Positions 1 through 6,070 of a stretch of 8,476 bases of DNA are shown piece after piece; positions within the stretch are counted from its first letter, which is position 1; every line of letters begins with the position of its first letter. The stretch is taken from NCBI GenBank assembly GCA_903883985.1, contig CAISDD010000318.1, positions 1 through 8,476 of the forward strand, in the 5' to 3' direction. The translations under genes and the position numbers were made by a program. The notes under the pieces are model-generated. The model saw only the letters and a program-made list of their open reading frames with translations, did no database searches and was not told the origin of the DNA. The stretch comes from an uncultured Pseudomonadota bacterium (GTDB lineage Bacteria > Pseudomonadota > Gammaproteobacteria > Burkholderiales > Thiobacillaceae).

Positions 1-501
1 TCCGGCACCTTTGCCGGTTACTCGGTCTCCATGTTCTACGCCATCGTCTACGTGCTCATGAGTCTGGGCACCTTCGGCCTGGTGGTGTACCTGTCGCAGA
101 ACGGGCTGGAGGCGGAAAACCTGGACGACTTCAAGGGCCTCAATAGCCGCCATCCGTGGCTGGCCGCGCTGATGGGAATGCTGATGTTTTCGATGGCGGG
201 CATTCCGCCCTTCATCGGTTTCTACGCCAAGCTTTCGGTGCTGCAAGCCCTGGTCGGTTCCGGCTGGCTTTGGTTGGCCCTGGTTGCTGTGCTGTTCTCA
301 CTGATCGGCGCCTTCTACTACCTGCGCGTGGTGAAGATCCTCTACTTCGACAGCCCGAACGCCGATGTGCTGCCCCTATCCGTGCATGCCGACAGCCGTG
401 CACTGCTTTCACTGAACGGACTGGCGGTGCTGCTCCTTGGAATCGCGCCCCAGGGCCTCATCAGCCTGTGCGTCTACGCGATGCAGATGTCGATGCAATA
501 G
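1..501 (+). CDS. nuoN: NADH-quinone oxidoreductase subunit N, C-terminal part (5' end outside window)
   Basis: This is the C-terminal 166 residues of the complex I membrane subunit NuoN, an antiporter-like subunit thought to take part in proton pumping coupled to NADH:quinone electron transfer in the inner membrane. The frame is open from base 1, so the ATG at 31 is internal. Four hydrophobic stretches are visible: around SMFYAIVYVLMSLGTFGL, LMGMLMFSMAGIPPFIGFYA, the WLWLALVAVLFSLIGAFYYL segment and the last 25 residues. The motifs MAGIPPFIGFYAKL and FYYLRVVKILYF are typical of NuoN. NuoN is usually the last gene of the nuo operon. That fits here, because the next gene lies on the other strand and a strong hairpin follows the stop. 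The normal C-terminus is present and nothing looks broken. Confidence 0.96.
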   Translation, partial: SGTFAGYSVSMFYAIVYVLMSLGTFGLVVYLSQNGLEAENLDDFKGLNSRHPWLAALMGMLMFSMAGIPPFIGFYAKLSVLQALVGSGWLWLALVAVLFSLIGAFYYLRVVKILYFDSPNADVLPLSVHADSRALLSLNGLAVLLLGIAPQGLISLCVYAMQMSMQ

Positions 502-516
502 TCGCCGGAGGATGAT

Positions 517-550
517 CCTGGGCGCGGGCAGGACGCCGGCGCCCAGGTTT
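517..550. terminator. Hairpin between convergent nuoN and the HvfA-like gene
   Basis: A perfect 9-bp inverted repeat (CCTGGGCGC at 517-525, GCGCCCAGG at 539-547) lies 15 bases after the nuoN stop and is followed by only TTT. It sits between two converging genes and probably ends the nuo transcript, possibly in both directions. The T-tract is weak, so factor-dependent termination or mere 3'-end protection is also possible. Confidence 0.5.
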
Positions 551-566
551 CCGCGTAGCTATTCGC

Positions 567-908
567 TCACTTGCCGCACTTGCCTTCCTTCAGGTTCTTG
601 GTGCCGCACTTTCCTTCCCCGCATTTGCCTTCTTCCATCGTCTTCTTGTTGGCGGCGGCGTCCTTCCTGGCTTTCTTGTGCGCGGCCTTCTTGGCCTTGG
701 GTTCGGCTTCCATATTCATGGCGCCACACTTGGCGGTAGCGCCCATCCCGGCGCCGCACTTGGCTTCGCCCGCCTTGTCCGCATCCGCCAGCACATAGGC
801 CGTGGCCGTGGCAAAAGGATTGTCCACCGCGTAGGCCGGTGCAGCAAGTAAGGTAGTGGCAAGCGCGGTGCTAAGAATCAGGGCGAGTAGGGATTTCTTA
901 CGAGTCAT
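567..908 (-). CDS. HvfA-like secreted Cys-motif peptide (probable copper-binding RiPP precursor)
   Basis: The product is 113 residues. Residues 1-27 form a clear Sec signal peptide (MTRKK, a hydrophobic core, then APAYA with cleavage before VDNPF). The mature part has an NPFA motif, two degenerate AKCG motifs, a Lys/Ala-rich linker and three EGKCG motifs, two of them in tandem (EGKCGEGKCG), ending in KCGK. These motifs match the HvfA family. In the studied members an MNIO (DUF692) enzyme with a partner protein converts the Cys of EGKCG to a thiooxazole-type group that binds copper. That chemistry is inferred here, since no DUF692 or partner gene is in the window. The start at 908 is chosen because AAGGAA precedes it at good spacing and the signal peptide begins there; an in-frame start at 965 would put a non-hydrophobic extension before it. 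All five Cys are in KCG motifs. It could instead be an unmodified metal-binding peptide. Confidence 0.82.
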   Translation of the reverse strand: MTRKKSLLALILSTALATTLLAAPAYAVDNPFATATAYVLADADKAGEAKCGAGMGATAKCGAMNMEAEPKAKKAAHKKARKDAAANKKTMEEGKCGEGKCGTKNLKEGKCGK

Positions 909-913
909 GGCAG

Positions 914-919
914 TTCCTT
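914..919 (-). promoter_or_regulatory. Ribosome binding site of the HvfA-like gene (fixes the start at 908)
   Basis: On the minus strand AAGGAA lies 5 bases before the ATG at 908-906. It supports this start over the in-frame ATG at 965, and the resulting protein begins directly with a signal peptide. Confidence 0.7.
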
Positions 920-954
920 CAATTGGTGTAGGTGGGCAAAGTCGCCGCCCCATC

Positions 955-967
955 GAGTGCGACACTC
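955..967. repeat. Small inverted repeat upstream of the HvfA-like gene
   Basis: GAGTG-CGA-CACTC is a perfect 5+3+5 dyad, 47 bases upstream of the HvfA-like start, in the 215-bp region shared with hsp20. It could be a repressor site or chance; no regulator is recognisable from it. No convincing sigma-70 promoter was found for the HvfA-like gene. Confidence 0.25.
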
Positions 968-1046
968 ACGCGGCGCGGCCGGATTGGGCGCCAGAATGTG
1001 ACAAAGGCGAGGATGAATGGCAAGTCCTTTCTGGTGGCCTGTCGAG

Positions 1047-1075
1047 CTTGAAAAATTCCAAACATGGTCGATAGT
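1047..1075 (+). promoter_or_regulatory. Candidate heat-shock (sigma-32-like) promoter of hsp20
   Basis: CTTGAAA at 1047-1053 is an exact match to the sigma-32 -35 consensus. About 13 bases later GTCGATAG shows only a partial match to the CCCCATNT -10. The same bases can be read as sigma-70: TTGAAA, 16-bp spacer, GATAGT. It lies about 50 bases before the hsp20 start, as expected for a small heat-shock gene. Confidence 0.5.
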
Positions 1076-1123
1076 GGGAATGCCGAGCCGTGCGGATTCC
1101 GGTAAACCACTCAGGAGTAAGCC

Positions 1124-1558
1124 ATGAGCAGCCTTGCCAAACGCGACCCCTATGCCATCAACGATATCCTGGACGATCTGTTCAAGGGCTATTGGATCAG
1201 GCCCATGCGTCTGTTCGACGAACAACCTGAAACGCAGATGATCCGGATGGATGTGAAGGAAAACGAGAAGGATTACACCGTGCATGCCGAGTTGCCCGGT
1301 GTGAGGAAAGAGGATGTTCAAGTTACCATCGAGGGCAATACCCTGGCCGTTAGCGCCGAGACGAAGAAGGCAACCGAAGAGAAGGAGGGCGACAAGCTGT
1401 TGCGCCGCGAGCGCTATTTCGGCAAGGTTTATCGCGGCATCAGCCTCGGGCAGGAAGTGGATGAAGCCGGCGCCAGCGCTCGATTCGAGAATGGCGTACT
1501 CGAGCTGGTTCTGCCGAAGAAGGCGGTTACTGCGGCCAGGAGGCTAACCGTAGAGTGA
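1124..1558 (+). CDS. Hsp20/alpha-crystallin family small heat-shock protein
   Basis: This is an ATP-independent cytoplasmic holdase that binds unfolding proteins and keeps them soluble for the DnaK/ClpB systems. The product has 144 residues, normal for the family. A short N-terminal arm (about 1-38) precedes the alpha-crystallin domain (about 39-135), which includes YTVHAELPGVRKEDVQVTIEG, the RRERYFGKVYRGISL strand and the hallmark FENGVLEL (121-128). The usual C-terminal I-X-I anchor appears as L-T-V in RRLTVE at the very end, so oligomer contacts may be weaker than normal. The start is supported by AGGAG at 1113-1117, six bases before the ATG. It is a single-gene unit: a heat-shock-like promoter lies upstream and a strong intrinsic terminator follows. 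It is divergent from the HvfA-like gene. Confidence 0.95.
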   Translation: MSSLAKRDPYAINDILDDLFKGYWIRPMRLFDEQPETQMIRMDVKENEKDYTVHAELPGVRKEDVQVTIEGNTLAVSAETKKATEEKEGDKLLRRERYFGKVYRGISLGQEVDEAGASARFENGVLELVLPKKAVTAARRLTVE

Positions 1559-1585
1559 GGGTAGCACATGGGGTAAAATCGCATG

Positions 1586-1610
1586 GGGCGGCTTTTGCCG
1601 CCCTTTTTTT
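1586..1610 (+). terminator. Intrinsic terminator of hsp20
   Basis: GGGCGGC (1586-1592), loop TTTT and GCCGCCC (1597-1603) form a perfect 7-bp GC stem, followed directly by seven T (1604-1610). It begins 28 bases after the hsp20 stop and separates hsp20 from argB. Confidence 0.93.
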
Positions 1611-1612
1611 GT

Positions 1613-1630
1613 GCGCTGTCAAGACAGCGC
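1613..1630. repeat. 18-bp palindrome before argB
   Basis: GCGCTGTC-AA-GACAGCGC is a perfect 8+2+8 inverted repeat three bases after the hsp20 terminator and about 60 bases before argB. A second, imperfect dyad (GCCGGCCTAAGGCCCGGC, about 1628-1645) follows at once. The two-base centre favours a protein-binding operator over an RNA hairpin, but either is possible. Confidence 0.5.
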
Positions 1631-1654
1631 CGGCCTAAGGCCCGGCTGCGTGCG

Positions 1655-1660
1655 TAAAAT
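1655..1660 (+). promoter_or_regulatory. Possible -10 element of argB
   Basis: TAAAAT (5 of 6 bases of TATAAT) lies 30 bases before the argB start. No good -35 is seen at 16-18 bp upstream, where the palindrome's flank lies, so the promoter may need an activator or be weak. Confidence 0.3.
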
Positions 1661-1689
1661 CCGTCCCGTTCCATTCCAGGAAATGCACC

Positions 1690-2577
1690 ATGTCCATCGC
1701 CCATTTCACTCCTGCCCAGAAAGCCCGTGTCATCGCCGAGGCGCTGCCATATATCCAGCGCTTCTGGGACAAGACGGTCGTCATCAAGTACGGCGGCAAC
1801 GCCATGACCGATCCGCTCCTTAAAGTAGCCTTCGCACACGATGTCGTCCTTCTGAAACTCGTCGGTCTCAACCCTGTCGTGGTTCATGGCGGCGGCCCCC
1901 AGATCGAGGACATGCTGAAGCGAGTCGGCAAGAAGGGCGAATTCATCCAGGGCATGCGGGTGACCGATGCGGAAACGATGGACTTGGTCGAGATGGTGCT
2001 AGGCGGCCAGGTGAACAAGGATATCGTCAATCTGATCAATCAGGCCGGAGGTAAGGCGGTCGGACTGACCGGCAAGGATGGCCGCTTCATCCGCGCCAGG
2101 AAGCTGATGATGGCCTCGCAGGACAAGCCCGGCGAACTGATCGACATCGGCCAGGTGGGCGAGATCACCCAGATCGACCCCTCACTGATCGCCTTCCTCG
2201 ACTCCGGCGACTTCATCCCGGTGATCGCGCCCATCGGCGTGGGTAGCCAAGGCGAAACCTACAACATCAACGCCGATGTGGTCGCGGGCAAGCTGGCTGA
2301 GGTCTTGAAGGCTGAGAAACTGGTGCTACTCACCAACACGCCCGGTGTGCTGGACCGTGATGGCAATTTGCTGACCGGTTTGACGCCGAGAAAGATAGAC
2401 GAACTGGTGGCCGATGGCACCCTCTCCGGAGGTATGCTGCCGAAGATCGCCTCGGCCCTGGACGCCGCGCGCAGCGGAGTGAAGTCGGTACACATCATCG
2501 ATGGGCGCGTGGAGCACGCCCTACTGCTCGAAATCATGACCGACCAGGGCGTGGGAACGCTGATCCAGTCTTCATGA
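1690..2577 (+). CDS. argB: Acetylglutamate kinase, arginine-sensitive type
   Basis: ArgB phosphorylates N-acetyl-L-glutamate with ATP, the second step of arginine synthesis in the cytoplasm. The 295-residue product carries all the signatures of the amino-acid kinase fold: KYGGNAM with the phosphate-binding Lys33, HGGGPQI (66-72), GMRVTD, VLGGQVNKDIVNLIN, VGLTGKDG, YNINADVVAGKLAE, LLTNTPGVLD and GGMLPKI near the C-terminus. An N-terminal extension of about 28 residues precedes the first strand. In Pseudomonas and Thermotoga enzymes such a helix builds the hexamer that gives feedback inhibition by arginine; the shorter E. coli enzyme lacks it. Inhibition by arginine is therefore inferred here. 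AGGA at 1678-1681 supports the start. The sequence (IQGMRVTDAETMD, DGRVEHALLLEIMTDQGVGTLI) looks betaproteobacterial. It appears monocistronic, with no other arg gene near. Confidence 0.98.
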   Translation: MSIAHFTPAQKARVIAEALPYIQRFWDKTVVIKYGGNAMTDPLLKVAFAHDVVLLKLVGLNPVVVHGGGPQIEDMLKRVGKKGEFIQGMRVTDAETMDLVEMVLGGQVNKDIVNLINQAGGKAVGLTGKDGRFIRARKLMMASQDKPGELIDIGQVGEITQIDPSLIAFLDSGDFIPVIAPIGVGSQGETYNINADVVAGKLAEVLKAEKLVLLTNTPGVLDRDGNLLTGLTPRKIDELVADGTLSGGMLPKIASALDAARSGVKSVHIIDGRVEHALLLEIMTDQGVGTLIQSS

Positions 2578-2580
2578 GCC

Positions 2581-2623
2581 GCGTGGCGCACAGCTCCGGC
2601 GGAACGCCACGCGGTTCCGCCGG
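2581..2623. terminator. Two overlapping, mutually exclusive hairpins after argB
   Basis: GCGTGGCG (2581-2588) can pair with CGCCACGC (2605-2612). CCGGCGGAAC (2596-2605) can pair perfectly with GTTCCGCCGG (2614-2623). The arms interlock, so only one stem (or a pseudoknot) can form. It lies between the convergent argB and psiE-like genes and probably marks the transcript ends. No T-tract follows on either strand. Confidence 0.5.
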
Positions 2624-2629
2624 GGGGTG

Positions 2630-3028
2630 TCATTCGTGCTCGCCATAGGAGAAGCGCACATGGCCATAGCGCAGCGCCAGTACCGCCAGGGTGAGAAGCA
2701 GGATGGAGGTCGCCACGCCAACCATGTGCCAAACGTCGAGGTTTTTCATGTCCAGAACCAGGTAACGAGCAAGGGCGACGATGGCGATATAGATGGGAAA
2801 TCGCACCGGCAATTTCCCGGACTCGAAGTACATGCCTACCATCGCCAGGATTTCCAGGTAGAGAAACATCAGCAGCAGATCGGGCAGTGTAACCATGCTC
2901 GAGGAGGCCATGTGGCTGACCTCGAAGTAAGCCGCGATCACGGTGGCGATGGTGATGATCGTCAAGCCGGAATACTCGACGATACCGAGTACGGTCTGGG
3001 CGTGGCGGGTAAAAATAGTCTGGCGCAT
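2630..3028 (-). CDS. PsiE-family (phosphate-starvation-inducible E) membrane protein
   Basis: The 132-residue inner-membrane protein has four predicted hydrophobic segments: about 15-35 (VEYSGLTIITIATVIAAYF), 47-66 (LPDLLLMFLYLEILAMVGMY), 76-92 (FPIYIAIVALARYLVLD) and 100-121 (MVGVATSILLLTLAVLAL). The central LLMFLYLEILAMVGMYF and the following LPVRFPIYIAIVALAR match the PsiE domain. PsiE of E. coli is induced by phosphate starvation, but its biochemical role is unknown and the name says nothing firm about function here. AGGAG at 3036-3040 on the minus strand lies 7 bases before the ATG. A weak -10-like TAGGAT is at 3055-3050, but no Pho box is visible, so phosphate control is not supported. 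It is convergent with argB and divergent from the DUF349 gene. Confidence 0.85.
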   Translation of the reverse strand: MRQTIFTRHAQTVLGIVEYSGLTIITIATVIAAYFEVSHMASSSMVTLPDLLLMFLYLEILAMVGMYFESGKLPVRFPIYIAIVALARYLVLDMKNLDVWHMVGVATSILLLTLAVLALRYGHVRFSYGEHE

Positions 3029-3165
3029 GTGGTTTCTCCTGTTCGCAGCATCCTACCTCAGACCGGGGTGACCGCGCACGACTCGAACCGGGCTGCACCA
3101 TGCCCGCGAGCATTTCGGAATTTTGAATTTTTTGTTCCTTCTTCAGCCAGACACGGATAGAGACT
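3029..3165. other. Divergent intergenic region, psiE-like / DUF349 gene
   Basis: These 137 bp must hold promoters for both flanking genes. An AT-rich patch at 3117-3136 (GGAATTTTGAATTTTTTGTT) stands out against GC-rich surroundings and is the likeliest control site. No clean -35/-10 pair and no known operator is visible. Confidence 0.4.
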
Positions 3166-5742
3166 ATGAACTGGATCAGCAAACTCCTGGGAAAAAATCC
3201 CGACGTAAAACCTTCCGCAGCCCCTGCCCGCCCCTTACCCGCGCCGCTTGCCGGCCCGCGGGTACCGCTGCCACAGGATCCGCCCGAGACCTGGGTCGAG
3301 GCGATATGCCAGGCGCCAGACAAAGCCACGGCGCTGGCCTGGACCGCGAACCTGCAAGGTGATCGCTGGCTAGGCCAGGTGGCGCGACAGGCGCGCGGCG
3401 CGGAGACCCGCTACGCAGAGGCACGCCGCATCGAGTCGGACGCCGTACTGGAGCAGGTTGCCCACGCATGCAGGGACAAGGATAAGCGCGTCTATCGCCA
3501 TTGCACCGATCTCTTGCTGCAACGCCGGGAGGCGCAAGTTCGGGAGCAACGCACAACGGAGATCACCGGCGAACTGCAAGCCCTGCTCGCGACCGTTCCG
3601 TTGCCCAGCACGAGGCTGTTCGAACTGAAGAAGCAAGTGGAAGCACTCGGGCACGCGGGGCTGGACGCGTGTCGCGAACTGCTGGAGCAGGGGATGACTC
3701 GTTTGCGGCTGGAGTCGGAGGCGCGCCGCGACTTGCAGGCCAAGCAGCGCGCGGCGGCGGCGCTGGCGGCGGAATGCGAGCACGCCGACTGGCCGTGGGA
3801 CGAACAGGTCGAGGCCTGGCGCGTCCGCCTCGAACCCCTGGCTCAGGCCGCGGGCCTGCCGGCCTGGCTTGCCGACGAAGCCACGGCGCGCGCGCTGAAG
3901 CAGTCTCTGGGCGAAATCGAAGCCCGCATGAGAGCGCTCACCGCGGACGCCGATCGGACCCGGATTTGCGAACAATACTTGATCGAACTGGAGCAAGGCA
4001 CGGCACCCGATGTCGACCCGATGGCTTGGGATGCGCTGCCCAAACCGGAGCACGAGAGCCCGCGCCTGGCGCTGGAGGCACGCTGGGAGGCACTGTACAC
4101 CCAGTCACTGCACACCCAGGCTCCGTGTGAACCGGCACCCGCCCCGCAGCCTGCACGCAAGCCGCCACGTTTCGAACACGATCGCTTGCGTGAACCCCTG
4201 GAACAACTGGACCTGGCCATCGAGCAGGGACACCTGGCCGCAGCGGACACGTTGATGCAGCAGATCAAGTCCACGTTGGCCGGGCATCGCCCGGATGCCG
4301 CCCTGGAGCATCACCTGCACGATCTTCATGCCAGACTGGAAGCGCTGCGCGGCTGGGCTCGATGGGGAACCGGACAGGCGCGCGAACACCTGATCGCCAG
4401 CGCTCGGGATCTACAGAGCGTTGAGCGCGATGTGGAGGAACTGGCTCTCGCCATCCCCGCGCTGCGAGAGGACTGGAAACGGTTGAACGCGCATGGCCCG
4501 GCGGCGAAAGGGCAATGGGAGCATTTCGATGCGGCGCTGGAACAGGCCTATAAGCCGGTAGCCGCCTTGCGAGCCGAACAGGCTGCCCGCCAGGCCGAAG
4601 CGCTCGCGGCCAAGGAGGCGCTCTGTGCCGAATGGGAGGCCGAGGTGGCCACCATGCTCCAGGAGCAGCCCGACTACAAGGCGATCGAGACCCGGCGCAC
4701 GCAAATGATCGCACAGTGGCGCGCCTCGCCCCAGGCCGGATTTCGAGACGAAAGATCCCTGCGCAAGCGTTTCGATGCGCTCATCGGCGACATCGACAGC
4801 CGACTGGAGGCGGCGCGCACGGCAGAATGCACTCGCCGCGAGCAATTGATCGCGGCAGCGCTTGCGCTGGTGGATCAGCCTGACCTGAGGCTGGCCATGT
4901 CGCATGCCAAAACCTTACAGGGAAGCTGGGGAACGCAGGGGGTGCGGCTCAAGCGCCAGGACGAAGTGAAGCTATGGCAGCGCTTCCGCGCCGCCTGCGA
5001 CGCCGTGTTCGCCCGCCAGGACGCCTTGCGTGCGGAACAGACCACGCAGCGTCAGGAGCGGGCGCAATCCCGGAAAAACCTGCTGGACACTTTCGAGGCC
5101 ACGTTGGCCGGCGCCGATGCCGGTGGCATCAAACAAGCCCTGACCCGGTTTCGCAGCGAATGGGACGCTACGAACTCACACGAAAACACCGATCGCCTCG
5201 ACACCCGAGCGCGGGAACTGCAACAACTGGCGCAAACCCGTCTGGATGATCTGCATGACCAGAAGAACCGGAGGCGCTTCGAACTTCTGGCATCGAAAGC
5301 CGCCCTGGCCGAACGCATCGAGCAGGCGGTCCTGGTCAGTGCGCCGCTCGATACGCTGACAGCAGAGGTGCAATCGCTCTGGGAAGCCATGCCCGCCTTG
5401 CCGGGGAAGGCCGAGAATCTGCTGGCCCTGCGCTACGCCACGGCCAACCGGATCACGCCAGCCGAACTCACAGCCGGCCTGGCTCTACGGGAAACCCTGC
5501 TGCTCGACCTGGAAATGGCACTGGATCTGCCCTCCCCAGAGACCTACGCGGCGGTTCGCCGGGAACGCCAAATGGCCAGCCTGCAACGTCACTTCGCCGC
5601 CGACTCGACACAGCAACCGGACCCAGAAGCGATGCTGCTGCGCTGGTACGCCACGCCCGCGCTCATCGACAAGGACTTCGACCGACGCATCGCGCTGGTG
5701 ATCGGCAAGTTGGCGGCAATGCCTACGGGGCTTCGCGGCTGA
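3166..5742 (+). CDS. Large DUF349-repeat coiled-coil protein of unknown function
   Basis: The product has 858 residues and no signal peptide or membrane segment, so it is probably cytoplasmic. A short amphipathic start (MNWISKLLGK) and a Pro-rich linker (about 18-40) come first. Almost everything after that is charged alpha-helix rich in Ala, Leu, Glu, Arg and Gln, with probable coiled coils. DUF349-like units are seen around residues 395-465 (LREDWKRLNAHGPAAKGQWEHFDAAL), 550-625 (the clearest: GSWGTQGVRLKRQDE then LWQRFRAACDAVF at 603-615) and 635-690 (FRSEWDATNS). A DKDKRVYRHCTDLLLQRR stretch near 105 resembles the helical repeat often found at the N-end of these proteins. Their role is not established and I assign none. 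The RBS is weak (GGATAGAG), which suggests modest translation. Its last codons lie inside a REP-like palindrome. It stands alone between divergent and convergent neighbours. Confidence 0.88.
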   Translation: MNWISKLLGKNPDVKPSAAPARPLPAPLAGPRVPLPQDPPETWVEAICQAPDKATALAWTANLQGDRWLGQVARQARGAETRYAEARRIESDAVLEQVAHACRDKDKRVYRHCTDLLLQRREAQVREQRTTEITGELQALLATVPLPSTRLFELKKQVEALGHAGLDACRELLEQGMTRLRLESEARRDLQAKQRAAAALAAECEHADWPWDEQVEAWRVRLEPLAQAAGLPAWLADEATARALKQSLGEIEARMRALTADADRTRICEQYLIELEQGTAPDVDPMAWDALPKPEHESPRLALEARWEALYTQSLHTQAPCEPAPAPQPARKPPRFEHDRLREPLEQLDLAIEQGHLAAADTLMQQIKSTLAGHRPDAALEHHLHDLHARLEALRGWARWGTGQAREHLIASARDLQSVERDVEELALAIPALREDWKRLNAHGPAAKGQWEHFDAALEQAYKPVAALRAEQAARQAEALAAKEALCAEWEAEVATMLQEQPDYKAIETRRTQMIAQWRASPQAGFRDERSLRKRFDALIGDIDSRLEAARTAECTRREQLIAAALALVDQPDLRLAMSHAKTLQGSWGTQGVRLKRQDEVKLWQRFRAACDAVFARQDALRAEQTTQRQERAQSRKNLLDTFEATLAGADAGGIKQALTRFRSEWDATNSHENTDRLDTRARELQQLAQTRLDDLHDQKNRRRFELLASKAALAERIEQAVLVSAPLDTLTAEVQSLWEAMPALPGKAENLLALRYATANRITPAELTAGLALRETLLLDLEMALDLPSPETYAAVRRERQMASLQRHFAADSTQQPDPEAMLLRWYATPALIDKDFDRRIALVIGKLAAMPTGLRG

Positions 5743-5752
5743 AGCCGCTCCT
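5727..5752. repeat. REP-like palindrome overlapping the stop of the DUF349 gene
   Basis: Read on the minus strand, this contains GGAGCGGCTTCAGCCGCGA, the core of REP elements common in Pseudomonas and relatives, which are spread by RAYT transposases. GCGGCT-GA-AGCCGC (5735-5748) forms the stem. A further GGCTTC at 5753-5758 offers a competing pairing with GAAGCC (5741-5746). The DUF349 stop codon (5740-5742) is inside the element, so the last residues TGLRG are coded by it. No RAYT gene is in the window. Confidence 0.6.
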
Positions 5753-5760
5753 GGCTTCAA

Positions 5761-5870
5761 CGCGTAGCTTGGGTTAGCCGACGTCCTCATGTCGGCGTAC
5801 CGACATAGCACCGGACATGGGACTGGATGGCGGAATAGCCAGCGTAGGGCGGATGCCCAAAGGGCGATCC
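5761..5870. repeat. Cluster of palindromic, repeat-like intergenic sequence
   Basis: GCCGAC (5777-5782) can pair with GTCGGC (5791-5796). Alternatively ATGTCGG (5789-5795) pairs perfectly with CCGACAT (5800-5806) across a CGTA loop. Further on, GCGTAGGGCGGATGCCC and GGGCGATCC (about 5843-5870) form another imperfect dyad. Both the GGGTTAGCCGACGT and GTAGGGCGGAT strings look like pieces of dispersed proteobacterial intergenic repeats. No credible gene is present between 5743 and 6070. Confidence 0.45.
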
Positions 5871-5935
5871 TCCTTTGTAAGTCATGTCGCGTAACTTGCC
5901 TTCATTAAGCTGCCGGCGCAGGCCATCATCCCCGG

Positions 5936-5998
5936 CCCTTCCCCCGGAGGGGGAAGGGGGTGGAACCCTCTCCCTTCGGGAGAGGGCAGGGTGAGGGA
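5936..5998. repeat. Two adjacent GC hairpins of a dispersed intergenic repeat type
   Basis: CCCTTCCCCC (5936-5945), loop GGA and GGGGGAAGGG (5949-5958) make a perfect 10-bp stem. Seven bases later CCCTCTCCC (5966-5974), loop TTC and GGGAGAGGG (5978-5986) make a perfect 9-bp stem, followed by CAGGGTGAGGG. This layout is familiar as a dispersed repeat between genes in many proteobacteria. It lies downstream of both the DUF349 gene and the Uma2 gene and could also end their transcripts. Confidence 0.6.
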
Positions 5999-6070
5999 GC
6001 CCGGTGGTAAGCCAAATTGGTTTCGACAGCTTACTTAGTGGTGATTGAAGGGCAGAACCGCTTCGCGTTC

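Noticed and set aside
905..1321. Minus-strand open frame of 138 codons over the 5' half of hsp20
   Set aside because: It is a shadow of hsp20, crosses the hsp20 promoter and RBS, and resembles no family.
3075..3100. Minus-strand GGTTCGAGT that resembles a tRNA T-loop
   Set aside because: The flanking bases do not form a 5-bp T-stem, and no acceptor, D or anticodon arms can be placed around it.
3029..3120. Possible Pho box upstream of the psiE-like gene
   Set aside because: No pair of CTGTCAT-like half-sites is present on either strand; the gene name alone does not justify one.
2627..3160. Plus-strand open frame of 177 codons opposite the psiE-like gene
   Set aside because: Its His/Gln/Gly/Asp-rich composition is that of an antisense frame. 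The minus-strand protein has a family match, membrane segments and an RBS.
2259..3329. Minus-strand open frame of 356 codons spanning argB, the gap and the psiE-like gene
   Set aside because: It runs antisense to argB and in another frame of the psiE-like gene, with low-complexity Arg/Ser/Pro content and no recognisable domain.
3370..4053. Long minus-strand frames inside the DUF349 gene
   Set aside because: High GC content makes long antisense frames common. The plus-strand frame has continuous helical protein and DUF349 motifs.
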